Part shown: one piece after another, positions 25,901-35,232 of the stretch
Layout: every line of letters starts with the position of its first letter
How positions within the stretch are numbered: the first letter of the stretch is position 1
From: Candidatus Kapaibacterium sp.
GTDB lineage: Bacteria; Bacteroidota; Ignavibacteria; Kapaibacteriales; WFXC01
NCBI GenBank assembly: GCA_015490805.1
Contig: WFXC01000014.1
Coordinates: 62,001 to 126,000, forward strand
Reading direction: 5' to 3'
DNA length: 64,000 nucleotides
Position numbers and translations under genes: made by a program
Notes under the pieces: generated by a model
The model's database searches: none
What the model saw: the letters and a program-made list of their open reading frames with translations, nothing else
Told to the model about the DNA's origin: nothing

Positions 25901-26881
25901 GGTCCACTGGTATGCCAAATTCAGAGTTGTATCCCAAAAGTAGAAACTCACTCGATCATTAGCGTATCCCCCCGCTCCTCGGATAGTAAGATCCATATCC
26001 ATTGCTGGAGCCAACCAACAATTATACAGTGTATCATCAGATTGGTTGATCACCTGATAAATAATGAAGATGAAATCAGCATAATCCCCACATCCCCAAC
26101 TATGAATCATTTGCTGAATATCAACACCTAAGGGATATCCCAGTCGTGCTTTCTCTTCTGCTCCACCTTCATAAAACCTCAAATCCGTGTCTTTGTAGAT
26201 ACAAAAGATGTCTTCGTGTGAAATATATACCGGTCCCTTAGGATAAGTTGATAAATTTCGTTCTGAGACCTCATCAACGTAACTGCCATAGTATGGAACA
26301 AAAGCCTCCTGCCCCGAAGAATTATCAATACACTCCCCTGCTTGTAAGGTCGGATGCGTATCCCAAATGGGCCAGTTCTCATAGTCTTCTGGATTTGTAG
26401 GTGTCCCATCCGGTGAAAACTTCTTGGAGGAATATAAACGATATTTTTTCGCCAAGTCCTCTCGAACCTCCGGACCATCTTTGACACTGCCAGGGACCAT
26501 CCAGGAGTTCCCCGAATTGGGGTTGTAAGAAATCACACACAACTTGTTGAAAGCAACCCCTGTATCTGTTTTCACCTTTTTCATCGCAGCAAACCAGACG
26601 CCCCCACCAAAAATATACTGATTATTGCTACCACGCGGCCAATATCCTCCTCCAGAGTTTGCTGCAACATCCAACCCGAAAATACCATAGTTTGTCAACT
26701 TAAATTGAATAGCACTCACCTGATTTTCCCCCAATTCAAACACTGGAATTGGATCCTGCAACGTCCGCTGCGGAATTCGATTCCGCTTACTCCCTTCTTT
26801 AGTCCTTGCTCCCAGATCTCCTATCCCCCACAAAAGAACCATCACAGCTAAAAGCCATAAACCAAGATTTCTTTTCTTCAT
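22901..26881 (-). CDS. Giant secreted surface protein with C-terminal FlgD/T9SS-like domain
   Basis: The 1326-residue protein has a signal peptide (MKKRNLGLWLLAVMVLLWGI). The N-terminal 450 residues are Trp/Tyr/Gly-rich and include the recurring-looking MIHSWGCGDYADFIFIIYQV and LAPAMDMDLTIRGAGGYAND segments, with no enzyme motif. An FN3-like section (WEPLDNGVIVRWDTTAEVSY) follows near residue 520. The C-terminus has VMVVPNPYIVAHLG, LPRKCTIRIYTLNGQLVRT and a W-x-x-x-S strand, like FlgD-Ig/T9SS sorting-type ends. It lies 48 bases after the TonB receptor gene, so co-transcription is likely. Function unknown; export through T9SS is inference. Confidence 0.65.
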   Translation of the reverse strand: MKKRNLGLWLLAVMVLLWGIGDLGARTKEGSKRNRIPQRTLQDPIPVFELGENQVSAIQFKLTNYGIFGLDVAANSGGGYWPRGSNNQYIFGGGVWFAAMKKVKTDTGVAFNKLCVISYNPNSGNSWMVPGSVKDGPEVREDLAKKYRLYSSKKFSPDGTPTNPEDYENWPIWDTHPTLQAGECIDNSSGQEAFVPYYGSYVDEVSERNLSTYPKGPVYISHEDIFCIYKDTDLRFYEGGAEEKARLGYPLGVDIQQMIHSWGCGDYADFIFIIYQVINQSDDTLYNCWLAPAMDMDLTIRGAGGYANDRVSFYFWDTTLNLAYQWTNGDLGEEGKGFGYIGFDFMESPVVDENGFIVSRLANRLPKEGELGLKTFRNWVIQNDPSTDEERYDFVSARVKEGDAGPGDKRFLMATGPFHMRPGDTARVVVGLIMALPATEQGLKTVPLGTQEDLANLVAKDKFAQEVYDQCFKTPQPPDPSFVTWEPLDNGVIVRWDTTAEVSYDDVEAGLDFMGYILYRARRTDLDTFDVDTRQPTKEYPKGRGPFGWKEIARWSMPPAFLKSAKYQVVPSGGCGDVPLMVDSIQIIGADPGDPFRIILRRFKNPEWNWVWDQMSPEEVEYYLVDTIIVNRAKVGEAQLVNDNLDSVYSYIATQRIITYFPDIGEHPLARAFILKYMKESTQRMFADIGDDNRDGVVTETPDVRTTEKLINNIPYYYRLLAFDEGDILQGYWGLVNTGIIGRNVTRAIPQRPPVGFGVRPEVIVEDSAAMGGFYNFQFKVLNKERAYQLYGGKEFEIEFRPAVAGTISLSDAFVSDPRNVGVYGIYACDIILRDVETGQELARYQTSLPANPAAPNSAITAFAEHAYVWNLSDEFGMGEYDSQLKQGRGGTFTTNSPLNRPYQTLMGALEFVFDYYLQQWGGKLRPGDPWIEPANPGEMPNVRVEPTQDRKIQLVAGEYRPDGNVLRLVRYVRFNNGPAIYELEFTEGGIDTITIETRTKSVTFAVPYLNVKVRNVAQYKRPTPEGDSVLVAYGKEIPHYEMSLPVQVPDPESGLVWIDLGSRSQIGGPSDWPIPEAVPMGQWNLSAYGWLNPGSGDKLRDRRNQAANKDNGMPVGKQGRYYLTAVNGADTVKFTHVFLASGTQFLLDFANKRGRKSNQRLIPKQDTMPTVDFRPGDKVYLPVYGGALGWPEPGFKVRIKIQPDTVPVLNYTSNLLDSVMVVPNPYIVAHLGQETPDLPKLYITRLPRKCTIRIYTLNGQLVRTIEHEDDPAQPGIQALSVWDLLSSWRQKAKSQAFFAVIETPNGEVGIVKFSIITGGFRNVAR

Positions 26882-26929
26882 CTTACCCTTTCCCGCTTTT
26901 ATGTGACACATACTATTTCCTAACTTCCG

Positions 26930-29900
26930 TTAAAAGTTCACGGAAAATCCAAAGAAGACTTGGCGTGGAAACTGATAGTTCACGCGACGTGCAATAGCAT
27001 CTTGAACAAACTTCTGATATGCCTGGTACCGCTCTAATTGAGTGGTAATTCCATCATTATTGAAATCAACAGAGGCATTGTAAAGGCGTCTTCCGGCTCG
27101 GTCGTACTGATCAGGTCGGTACGTAATCGAATTATTAGGATCTCCGTCACGGTAATAATTAACTAATGGAAAATCTCCAATCCGGAGGTTAAAATTCTGA
27201 CCATCATAGTCTGGATTACCAGTACGAGCATATACAGCCACCGGCTCTGTACGATTCAGCAGATTAATTACATCAACAAAGAAACTAATTTGAGCATTAT
27301 CAGAGAAGATATCTCCGAATACTTCCTTTAGGCGGAAAGCCCGCTCAATCCGCATATCAACCCGCCAGTAATCCGGCTGTCGTTCACCATTATACTCCCC
27401 AATTTGATTCCCATTTTTATCCAATCGCGTATAAGGCAAGCCACTCTGATAGAATCCTGTGAAATTGATCAAAGTATTCTCTAATAGATAAATCCCCCCA
27501 ATTGAAGGTCCTTCATCATTGCCCCACACGAAGTTGAATACCGCATCGATTCGGTGTGGACGATCATAATCCAATGGATACTCTTGCAACGGAAAGACTC
27601 GCATCCCACCGGTAAAGGGATCTGTTGCTCCAACGATTACTAGAAAGTAATTTGATCCCGTGCTGGAGGCTGTCCCCTTCGCTTGAGAAAGGGAATATCC
27701 TAAGCGGAAACCGAAGTGATCTGACGATGTTGGTTGTTTCCGCAACTCGATCTCGATTCCCCGAGCATTACCATACTCACCAACCGTGACTAAGGAGTAT
27801 GGCGTGGGGACAGCAGGCACATAACTCAATCCTGTCAAGTTCAGCATATCTTTGTAATATGCCCGGATATCCAGTGCGAAGATATCGCTGAGCTGATTGC
27901 TATATCCTACCTCATACATCTTCACCGTTTGCGGCTGAATGTCGGGATCTCCAATAATTTGGTTTCCACGCAATCGATAGGTGTTAAAAGCATCATAGAA
28001 GTCATTGAACGGCGGACGGTCAAAGAGCATCGCATACGACACATTGAAATTCGATCGATCGGTCAGCGGATATGCGATGTACAGACGTGGACTGACCTGT
28101 ACTTTCACTGATGCCTGCTTAAACCAGCCAGCCGTGTCAAATTTCTGATACTGAATCGGAATAAAGGGATTTAGCACATTACGCGCCACTGAGTTCGGAT
28201 CGATAATATCAACTCGCAGTCCGGGAGTAATGATAATGCCACGATATTGTATTTGATCCTGCACATATATAGCTCCTTCTCGCGGGCGGAATGGTCGACT
28301 GGTCAATTCACGCGTTACTACATCATTAGGATCTGCATAGAGGTTTCCTCCCCATTGATCCGTATAGACATCAAAGAAGGGATTACCATCCCACGGCAGT
28401 GAATTATAATGTCGGTGCAGCTCATAAAATCGGGCCTCGAACCCCGTCTTCAATTGGTGCTTAAACTCTCCAGTTTCGAATAAGTTGTAGTAATAACCAT
28501 CGATCTGATAATAGCTCGACCATCGAAAATCGAATGTCCGCGTGTTTCCATGCTCTGCAAAGAAACTTTGCAAAGAGTACGGATTATCTGTGCTGGTCAC
28601 ATCAACCCCGCCTTCGATATAGCCAGTTAGAGGGCTGGGCGCAGGTCGGCTAGCAACTACTAAACCATCTTCTGTGGGAACTGGGGCCAAGTATTGATAG
28701 TAAGGATCCAATATCCTATCTCCCTCCGACAGCCGCGAGCCATCCGGCAGCAGAAATCCCTTATCAACCGGTTCCCAAACGGTAAATCCATTAATAAAAT
28801 CTGGATCCAAAGCTCCATCCGGGATAACCCATTGTTGCGCTTCCATATCCCAATAGATTTTCCGCTTTGAAGCCTCAAAGCGATTGTAGTTCCAAGAAAC
28901 TGTCAGTTCATAAAAACTGGAGGAAGTAAGAGTATGATTGATACGTGCTATCCATTGGGACAAATACTGATTAGCAACAGGACGCTTAGCTGCATATTCT
29001 GGCAGATTCAATTGTACGAAGCCACCACCTTGCTTATAACCCAATCCGGGATCGGTTGCATAAAGCCATCCCCAACTCATTGTTTCCAGCAAAGTGCGTC
29101 CATACTGTCCTCCAACAATCAAGTTAATGTTATCTGTAACACCAAACTTCAGGCGCCCTGTAATATTGCCGACCCATCGGCGGTTATTTGGCAATTGTCC
29201 AATGTTATTGCCCCAGGGATCAATCACCCCTAATCCATTGCCCCGAAACTGCTCATATTCGTGCCAGGCACTCAAATAGAAAGTAACAGGACGACCTAAA
29301 ACATCCTTGGACAGCAACGGACCGCCAATACCGAAATCAATACGGCGGCTACCAGATCCCTGGGCCTGAATGCCATTGTCCGCTTTCCCAAACAGTGCCG
29401 GAATATCCATCCGGTAGCGGAGAAACCCTTCATACCGATCAACACGCCCTGTCTTCGTCACCACATTGACAACACCTCCCAAAGAACCATATTCAGCAGC
29501 AAATCCCCCTTTAATTACCTGGACTTCTTCAGTCCCGAAGTTACTGGTAATAGGAAAATCGTTGAGTCCCACACTCCCAGTACCACCACGAAACTGATCG
29601 CTTAGATCCAACCCATCCACTCGAAACTCTGTATGGGTTGGACGGCCACCTCGAATATAAAATCCCGTCCCGGCTGCCAACACGCCCGGCGTCAAAATGA
29701 CGGTCGCCTGAACTGTCTCCCGCGGAATAGAAGTTAAATCTTCACTGGAAAAATCTGTCATTGCTCCAACGCGAGTATTATCAACTAGGCGTCGTGCAGT
29801 TACCACAACTTCCTTCGTTTGCAGCGCTTTCTCACGGAGTACAAAGTTCAGCTCTTCAATAGCGTCCGCTGAGATCCGGACTGTTTTTCGAGCTTCCTGT

Positions 29901-30142
29901 CGCCCAATCATCCGGGCAACAACCGTATAGGTTCCTGCGGGAATTTTGACAATACGATATGTTCCATCTGCTCGGGTCACGGCTCCCAAGCTGGTCCCTT
30001 CTAGCATTACCGTTGCCCCTGGCAATGGTTTGCCATTCTCATCAGTTACTTTGCCCGTTAAGGTCCCGTAGATTCCTGCCCAAAGGGCTGCGGGCATTAA
30101 GAAACCCAGTCCCACCAGAATCACAAACAATCGTTTCATCAT
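26930..30142 (-). CDS. TonB-dependent receptor with N-terminal carboxypeptidase-regulatory-like domain
   Basis: The 1070-residue protein begins with a signal peptide, then a CarboxypepD_reg-like beta-sandwich (GKVTDENGKPLPGATVMLEG, residues about 30-110), a plug domain (VVVTARR, then RGGRPTHTEFRVDGLDLSD and GGFAAEYGSLGGVVNVVTK) and a 22-strand-like barrel ending in FPRQVFFGFSVNF, whose terminal Phe is typical of outer-membrane proteins. It imports a large substrate or supports surface assembly using TonB energy. No SusD-like gene follows; the next gene is the giant secreted protein instead. Confidence 0.93.
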   Translation of the reverse strand: MMKRLFVILVGLGFLMPAALWAGIYGTLTGKVTDENGKPLPGATVMLEGTSLGAVTRADGTYRIVKIPAGTYTVVARMIGRQEARKTVRISADAIEELNFVLREKALQTKEVVVTARRLVDNTRVGAMTDFSSEDLTSIPRETVQATVILTPGVLAAGTGFYIRGGRPTHTEFRVDGLDLSDQFRGGTGSVGLNDFPITSNFGTEEVQVIKGGFAAEYGSLGGVVNVVTKTGRVDRYEGFLRYRMDIPALFGKADNGIQAQGSGSRRIDFGIGGPLLSKDVLGRPVTFYLSAWHEYEQFRGNGLGVIDPWGNNIGQLPNNRRWVGNITGRLKFGVTDNINLIVGGQYGRTLLETMSWGWLYATDPGLGYKQGGGFVQLNLPEYAAKRPVANQYLSQWIARINHTLTSSSFYELTVSWNYNRFEASKRKIYWDMEAQQWVIPDGALDPDFINGFTVWEPVDKGFLLPDGSRLSEGDRILDPYYQYLAPVPTEDGLVVASRPAPSPLTGYIEGGVDVTSTDNPYSLQSFFAEHGNTRTFDFRWSSYYQIDGYYYNLFETGEFKHQLKTGFEARFYELHRHYNSLPWDGNPFFDVYTDQWGGNLYADPNDVVTRELTSRPFRPREGAIYVQDQIQYRGIIITPGLRVDIIDPNSVARNVLNPFIPIQYQKFDTAGWFKQASVKVQVSPRLYIAYPLTDRSNFNVSYAMLFDRPPFNDFYDAFNTYRLRGNQIIGDPDIQPQTVKMYEVGYSNQLSDIFALDIRAYYKDMLNLTGLSYVPAVPTPYSLVTVGEYGNARGIEIELRKQPTSSDHFGFRLGYSLSQAKGTASSTGSNYFLVIVGATDPFTGGMRVFPLQEYPLDYDRPHRIDAVFNFVWGNDEGPSIGGIYLLENTLINFTGFYQSGLPYTRLDKNGNQIGEYNGERQPDYWRVDMRIERAFRLKEVFGDIFSDNAQISFFVDVINLLNRTEPVAVYARTGNPDYDGQNFNLRIGDFPLVNYYRDGDPNNSITYRPDQYDRAGRRLYNASVDFNNDGITTQLERYQAYQKFVQDAIARRVNYQFPRQVFFGFSVNF

Positions 30143-30326
30143 TCAGTCCCCGTTATTTATGGACAAACTCCTCTTATAACTTTCAGTCCACGTTATCAAA
30201 TGTTCAATTTTTTCAGAACCCCAATCGCAACACAGAACTTTTCCGACCTTTTTCTTTCCCCAAAAACCCTCTCACCACCCACCAAACGTTCCCTCTCTTT
30301 TCCGCTTTCAGCGCACCAGCATCACA

Positions 30327-30370
30327 ACAAAAAGGGGAAGGTAAGGACGCTTGTCCTTGACTTTCCCCTT
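30327..30370 (-). terminator. Terminator of the Asp-box propeller gene; describes the 30143-30436 gap
   Basis: Arms AAGGGGAAGGTAAGGAC (30332-30348 region) and GTCCTTGACTTTCCCCTT (30353-30370) pair with one bulge around a GCTT loop, followed on the minus strand by a U-run. It ends the upstream propeller gene. The rest of the 294-base gap up to the TonB receptor start holds no gene or clear promoter box that I can identify. Confidence 0.75.
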
Positions 30371-30436
30371 GCACTTCTGTTATATACTTCCGGTTGCCCT
30401 CACCGAGCACCTCCGAAGCTGCTGACGCAATCCGCT

Positions 30437-32401
30437 TTACCGCACAACCTTCAGAAGCAGCGTCACACTCCGCTGCCCTGCTGTAATCGTGCAATAGTAC
30501 GATCCAGTACCCATTTCATACTCTTGCGTCTTCAGCCACAGCAGATGCGTCCCCGGCGTTTGTACACCTTTGTCAAAGGTGGCAATGGTTCGACCCAGCA
30601 GATCGGAGATCCGAATTTGCACCGGCACCGTCTCATCCAAGGTGTAGTAAATCCGCACTGCTTCCTGCGCCGGATTCGGCGTTGCATAAGCACGCAATTT
30701 CAGATCAGCAGTTTCTTTCACATCACTCACACCTTTGAGGCTGCTTGTTGGGAAGGCCAAAAACATCACTTTAGTCGGCTGATCAGTTGGGTATCCACCA
30801 GTAATCAGTGTACCGGGTGCATCATCTGCTTGATAGCCGATATACAGATAATCCGTAACCATATTACCCAAGGTTCCATACAATGCATCGACACCATCCG
30901 GCGTCAATGGCGTTGGCTCACTCCACTGTCCAGCACTCGCATCGAAGTAGGTAGCATACAGATGACCATACAGATAGTTTGTCGTATCACCGGTTTGCTC
31001 ATCTACATATACTTTGACATCACCATTTTTCACCGAAGTGTACACGCAGTACACTGTGCCATCTTCTCCGAAACCTAACTGCGGGTAGCGTGACATCGAA
31101 AGCCACGGACCCCCGTAGAGAGGCCATGTTCCTTCACCATCCCACTGCCCTCCTGCTGGTGGTGCCATCGGAACAATCGCTTGGGTTCCCTCTTTGTAAT
31201 AGCCACAGCCGATCTGCAAAACGCCAGCACCGATATAAAACAACGTGTCAGTAGCCGGCACTTCATTCAACTGTCCATTCTGCCAGACCGCTCGTCCCTT
31301 AATGTAAGTGAAGACAATCTGAGCCACGTAATGAGCATTTCCATCAGCATCCAGCAACATATCGATGTCAATGCCAACTGACGGTACCGTATCGGTTACG
31401 TAAATAACCGTATCCGCATTTACTGTATCCACCACCGTAACCTGCTCACTGTACTGCGGACCAAAAATCGCCTGCGGTTCTCCCCAGGTTTCCCCATTAT
31501 CCGTAGAGCTGACCGTCCACAAAGTCGAGGTTTCATCGACCCACGCGACACGCACCAAATCGCCCTGCGCTTCCACAACATAGCAATCAGCAGAAATGAG
31601 CGCTGGCATATTGCCACCGTTGAAGATAACCTCATTATCCATCGACCAAGTTTGTCCACCATCCGTAGAACGGACATAACCCAATCGCATCACATTGGCA
31701 CCGCCATTGTAAGTATAAATGGCGTGCAAATATCCCTTGCCGTCAATTGCCAAGCGCGGCCACAAAGAGGGATTCCCATCTGCGTCTTGGGGGCCAGCCT
31801 GATATGTCGTCCATACATCAACCCCAATTTCATCATTCCGTGTGAAGATCACTGGGGCGTGGGACACTGTGCCAATTGCACCATTATCAAACTGGACAAT
31901 TTCTGGCCATCCTCTTCGTGCAGTCTCCATCCGCGTCCAGCCATTTTGTGTTTCTACTGGCACTGGCTCATCCCCACTGATGTCCACCAGCGCATAGTAA
32001 GTTCCCCGAGTATTTGTTTCCGGATCTACTGCTGCCATCCAGACCATCTGCGCTAACCCTTCATCGGGATAAATAACTACCCGATCTGGCATTGCATAAT
32101 TAGTTTGGTAGTCATAATACGTAAATCCAACAGAATCTCCCGGCGCCTGAAGAATCGCACTCCGCACCCCTTGAACCGAGATGCCAGGTTGCATCGCTCG
32201 ATGAATGGGCTCTGTTCCAACTAATGCTTTGGGTTGCAGTGGTTGTGCCTTGATATTCTTCGGGAACACTATCGGCTGTTGTAACTGCAACGTTGCTAAT
32301 GGCTTGATCTGTGGACGCAAACTACGCAATTGTGCTGTTTGTTGCGCCATCACTGGAACTGCCAGCAAAACTACTGCTAATACAAGAACCATTCGCTTCA
32401 T
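30437..32401 (-). CDS. T9SS-exported protein with Asp-box (BNR/sialidase-like) repeats
   Basis: The 654-residue protein has a signal peptide (MKRMVLVLAVVLLAVPVMAQ), then a beta-propeller-like region with at least two Asp-box motifs, STDGGQTWS and STDNGETWG, as found in sialidases and other six-bladed propellers. Sialidase catalytic residues are not recognised, so it may only be a propeller scaffold. The C-terminus is a T9SS type A sorting domain: YATPNPAQEAVRIYYTL, ISDLLGRTI, GTGSYYCTITAG, ending LLLKVVR. It has an excellent own promoter and terminator, so it is monocistronic. Confidence 0.8.
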   Translation of the reverse strand: MKRMVLVLAVVLLAVPVMAQQTAQLRSLRPQIKPLATLQLQQPIVFPKNIKAQPLQPKALVGTEPIHRAMQPGISVQGVRSAILQAPGDSVGFTYYDYQTNYAMPDRVVIYPDEGLAQMVWMAAVDPETNTRGTYYALVDISGDEPVPVETQNGWTRMETARRGWPEIVQFDNGAIGTVSHAPVIFTRNDEIGVDVWTTYQAGPQDADGNPSLWPRLAIDGKGYLHAIYTYNGGANVMRLGYVRSTDGGQTWSMDNEVIFNGGNMPALISADCYVVEAQGDLVRVAWVDETSTLWTVSSTDNGETWGEPQAIFGPQYSEQVTVVDTVNADTVIYVTDTVPSVGIDIDMLLDADGNAHYVAQIVFTYIKGRAVWQNGQLNEVPATDTLFYIGAGVLQIGCGYYKEGTQAIVPMAPPAGGQWDGEGTWPLYGGPWLSMSRYPQLGFGEDGTVYCVYTSVKNGDVKVYVDEQTGDTTNYLYGHLYATYFDASAGQWSEPTPLTPDGVDALYGTLGNMVTDYLYIGYQADDAPGTLITGGYPTDQPTKVMFLAFPTSSLKGVSDVKETADLKLRAYATPNPAQEAVRIYYTLDETVPVQIRISDLLGRTIATFDKGVQTPGTHLLWLKTQEYEMGTGSYYCTITAGQRSVTLLLKVVR

Positions 32402-32476
32402 CACGCGACTCCCATCTTTGTTAAACTTCAGCCTCAACAGTTTAAAGCTTCACCCCAGCTTCTTCTTTCGGGTTAG

Positions 32477-32507
32477 CAAAATTACGAAAAGTTTCGGAAA
32501 AGACAAA
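32477..32507 (-). promoter_or_regulatory. Bacteroidota-type promoter of the Asp-box propeller gene
   Basis: On the minus strand TTTG (32507-32504) is followed after exactly 19 bases by TAATTTTG (32484-32477). This is a full match to TTG-N19-TAnnTTTG. Transcription would begin near 32470, giving a leader of about 70 bases before the ATG at 32401. Confidence 0.75.
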
Positions 32508-32583
32508 ACCTCAACCATTTTTGCTCCTCAAAAATGTCAGCATTTAACACTTTTTCCTGAACAGGAAAAATGTCTTTTCATAG

Positions 32584-33132
32584 TTACCGATCGTATCGAC
32601 GAGCAACAATCATCCACGGAAATACTGCTATTCCAACAGTATACAGCACGTTCCCACCAAGTTCGATCGCGAAGTCTCCCGCAGCCAGAAGATTCGATGG
32701 ATGGAGGACAAACAGAGCAGCAATCAGGTTCTGGATGAGCGCTGCTAACAACACAATACCAAGGAACCGCGGTCGGGTCAAATTCAAATCGATAGAGCTT
32801 TCCGAATAAAAATATCCTGCTGCAAACGCTGCCAGCATCCACGCTAAGGCATCAATGCCCAGAATCTGCAAAGCCGCAAAATCATAGAGCAATCCAGCGA
32901 CAAATCCATACAGCAATCCCGCCATCTGTCCTTCCCGGAGTGCTATCATCACACAGAGAATGAGCGGTAAATTCGGGATAGCTGTACCGATGGCAATCAA
33001 CGGCACCAGCGCCACCTGTACAAAGACCAGCAGTAACACCCCAATAGCATAGAAAAGATGCCGCAATCGAGGATCGGTTGAAGCGGCAGGAAGTAATTCG
33101 ATGCGGGAAGATGTCGTGCGAAATATCGGCAT
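32584..33132 (-). CDS. mreD: Rod shape-determining protein MreD
   Basis: The 182-residue membrane protein has about five hydrophobic helices, starting with HLFYAIGVLLLVFVQVALVP and including LPLILCVMIALREGQMAGLLYGFVAGLLYDF, the MreD pattern. It works with MreB and MreC in the lateral cell-wall elongation complex. The longer frame overlaps mreC; the ATG at 33132, six bases after the mreC stop, was chosen. No canonical Shine-Dalgarno is seen. A weak hairpin (32551-32570, CCTG/CAGG core) lies downstream. Confidence 0.85.
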   Translation of the reverse strand: MPIFRTTSSRIELLPAASTDPRLRHLFYAIGVLLLVFVQVALVPLIAIGTAIPNLPLILCVMIALREGQMAGLLYGFVAGLLYDFAALQILGIDALAWMLAAFAAGYFYSESSIDLNLTRPRFLGIVLLAALIQNLIAALFVLHPSNLLAAGDFAIELGGNVLYTVGIAVFPWMIVARRYDR

Positions 33133-33137
33133 AGACG

Positions 33138-33971
33138 CTACGGGTGATCCTGATACTGCTGAAAAATCTCCTGCAACTCTGTAGCCATTCTCCACCGCAC
33201 TACGCCCACCCAGTGTAGCCGGTCGAAAGCCGCTAACGGCGCTAATTGAATCACATGATCCAGTCGATCTGGCGTATCCTGTACACGCTGTACTACTCCG
33301 ATCGGCAAATAGGGAGGATATCGCGTGCTCACAGGAGAAGTCACAACCCGATCTCCAATGTCAACTGGATATGACTGACTGACACCTTCAAGGTGTAGTT
33401 CTTGCTGATCATTCCAGACTACAATTCCCTGATACCGTGTGGATTCCAGCATTCCCGCGATCCGGGTTTTGCGATGAAGCAATGACCGAACGACGGCAAA
33501 ATGATCCGTCACTTCAATGATATGCCCTACCACACCGTCGGGCGAGAGCACACACATACCCGGCAACACACTATCGCTGCGTCCGACGTTGAGAACAAAT
33601 AACAAATTTCCGGGCACGCCTATCCGCCCCACAATTTCCGCCGGCTTCACCGGATATGGGGTTGCGTCCTTCAACTGCAATAATTGACGAAACTGCTGAT
33701 TTTCAATCACTGCCTGCCGCGCTCGCAGCGCCTGCTGCATCAATTGCAGGCTAATACGGCGCAAAGCAGCGTTTTCATTCTCCAAGCCCACAGGATTCGG
33801 GAAACTTCCCACGACCTGCTGCACTGCGGCTACACCACCAATGACGACACCGCGAAGATGGGAGAGATGGACAGCATCACTCAAACTCATCAGGGCAAAA
33901 GCAATAATGCTCAGCAGGATCAGCACAACATACTCCTTAAAACGCTCGATCCACTGGAGCAAAAGCCACAT
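33138..33971 (-). CDS. mreC: Rod shape-determining protein MreC
   Basis: One N-terminal transmembrane helix (YVVLILLSIIAFALMSL), a coiled coil (ENAALRRISLQLMQQALRAR) and a periplasmic beta-sandwich with AEIVGRIG, VLNVGRSDSVLPGMCVLSPD and GVVGHIIEVTDHFAVVRSL. MreC is the scaffold of the elongasome in the periplasm. Length of 277 residues is typical. It lies directly between mreB and mreD. Confidence 0.93.
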   Translation of the reverse strand: MWLLLQWIERFKEYVVLILLSIIAFALMSLSDAVHLSHLRGVVIGGVAAVQQVVGSFPNPVGLENENAALRRISLQLMQQALRARQAVIENQQFRQLLQLKDATPYPVKPAEIVGRIGVPGNLLFVLNVGRSDSVLPGMCVLSPDGVVGHIIEVTDHFAVVRSLLHRKTRIAGMLESTRYQGIVVWNDQQELHLEGVSQSYPVDIGDRVVTSPVSTRYPPYLPIGVVQRVQDTPDRLDHVIQLAPLAAFDRLHWVGVVRWRMATELQEIFQQYQDHP

Positions 33972-33981
33972 TGATCCGCTC

Positions 33982-35013
33982 TCAATATCGCTGGCTTTTC
34001 AGCAAGACTTTGGAATAGCTATACAAATTCTCCAGCACTTTCCCCGTTCCCCGCACCACCGCCGTCAGGGGGTCATCCGCCACGTGGACAGGAAGATCTG
34101 TTTCCAGCCGGATCCGTTCATCCAGTCCCTGCAGCAAAGCTCCACCTCCCGTCAGCATAATACCGCGATCGTAAATATCTGCTGCCAGCTCCGGCGGTGT
34201 CTTTTCCAGCAACGCCCGAATAGCTTCAATAATCATCCGAATTGAATCCCCAAGCGCTTCCCGCACATCCGTCGACGTTGCCCGCACCATCTTCGGCACT
34301 CCAGAAACTAAATCCCGTCCTTTGACCTCAATTTCCACCTCTGGATCCAGCGGCATTGCCGATCCAACGCGACATTTAATCGCCTCCGCCATTTGCTCCC
34401 CAATCAGCAAATTGAAGTTTTTCTTGAAATACTGAATGATGGCATTGGTCATCTCATCCCCTGCAATCCGAAGCGACTCCATTACAACAATGCCAGATAA
34501 AGCGATCACCGCAATCTCCGTCGTTCCTCCTCCAATATCCACAATCAGGTTACCTGCCGACTCTGTTACATCCAGCCCTATGCCAATAGCAGCCGCCATT
34601 GGTTCGGCGATTAAATGCACCTCTTTCGCTCCAGCGTGCTCCGCACTATCTCGCACAGCTCGTTTTTCCACTTCCGTAATCCCGGAAGGGACGCAAATAA
34701 CCACACGGCGGGCAGGTTGCCACGTTGGCGAGACCTTGCGAATAAAAGCTCGGAGCATTCCTTCAGCAATCTCAAAGTCGGCAATCACGCCATCTCGCAT
34801 AGGACGCATCGTCCGTAAATCGCGATGCGTCTTGCCAATCATCGCCTTGGCTGCATTCCCAATAGCAACAATCCTTTTGGTGGTCCGATCATAAGCGACA
34901 ACGGAGGGCTCGTTCAAAACAATCCCCTTTCCCTTCAGCCAGATCAGTGTGTTGGAAGTCCCCAGATCAACAGCAATGTCGTTCGATAAGGAAAAAAATC
35001 TCAAGAATTTCAT
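33982..35013 (-). CDS. mreB: Cell-shape actin homologue MreB
   Basis: The 343-residue protein has the actin-fold ATP-binding motifs: phosphate 1 DLGTSNTLIWLKGKGIVLNE, connect 1 GVIADFEIAEGMLRAF, phosphate 2 LIVDIGGGTTEIAVIAL and adenosine motif GIMLTGGGALLQGLD. It forms membrane-bound filaments that guide cell-wall synthesis. It leads the mreBCD operon; 219 bases separate it from the divergent MgtC-like gene and probably hold both promoters, although no exact TAnnTTTG box is visible there. Confidence 0.97.
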   Translation of the reverse strand: MKFLRFFSLSNDIAVDLGTSNTLIWLKGKGIVLNEPSVVAYDRTTKRIVAIGNAAKAMIGKTHRDLRTMRPMRDGVIADFEIAEGMLRAFIRKVSPTWQPARRVVICVPSGITEVEKRAVRDSAEHAGAKEVHLIAEPMAAAIGIGLDVTESAGNLIVDIGGGTTEIAVIALSGIVVMESLRIAGDEMTNAIIQYFKKNFNLLIGEQMAEAIKCRVGSAMPLDPEVEIEVKGRDLVSGVPKMVRATSTDVREALGDSIRMIIEAIRALLEKTPPELAADIYDRGIMLTGGGALLQGLDERIRLETDLPVHVADDPLTAVVRGTGKVLENLYSYSKVLLKSQRY

Positions 35014-35232
35014 AAGACACCGAAAAGTATTTTTATCATTGCTTCATTTTTACTGTCTGTGCCCGTTTCGTTTCGCCGGCAATACGCCCCCGCTTTTCTA
35101 AAAAGCTAACTAACGAACAATAGGTTAAAACAGTGAGTGAGCGATAAAAAGAATGAGCCCAGCGCAGCAAAAACACTATAGGCATCTGAAATTCGATCCC
35201 GTTGCGTAAGCAGTTCAATAACGATAGGACAG

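Noticed and set aside
30437-32401. Sialidase enzyme
   Set aside because: Only Asp-box motifs are seen; the arginine triad and other catalytic residues could not be recognised, so only a propeller is claimed.
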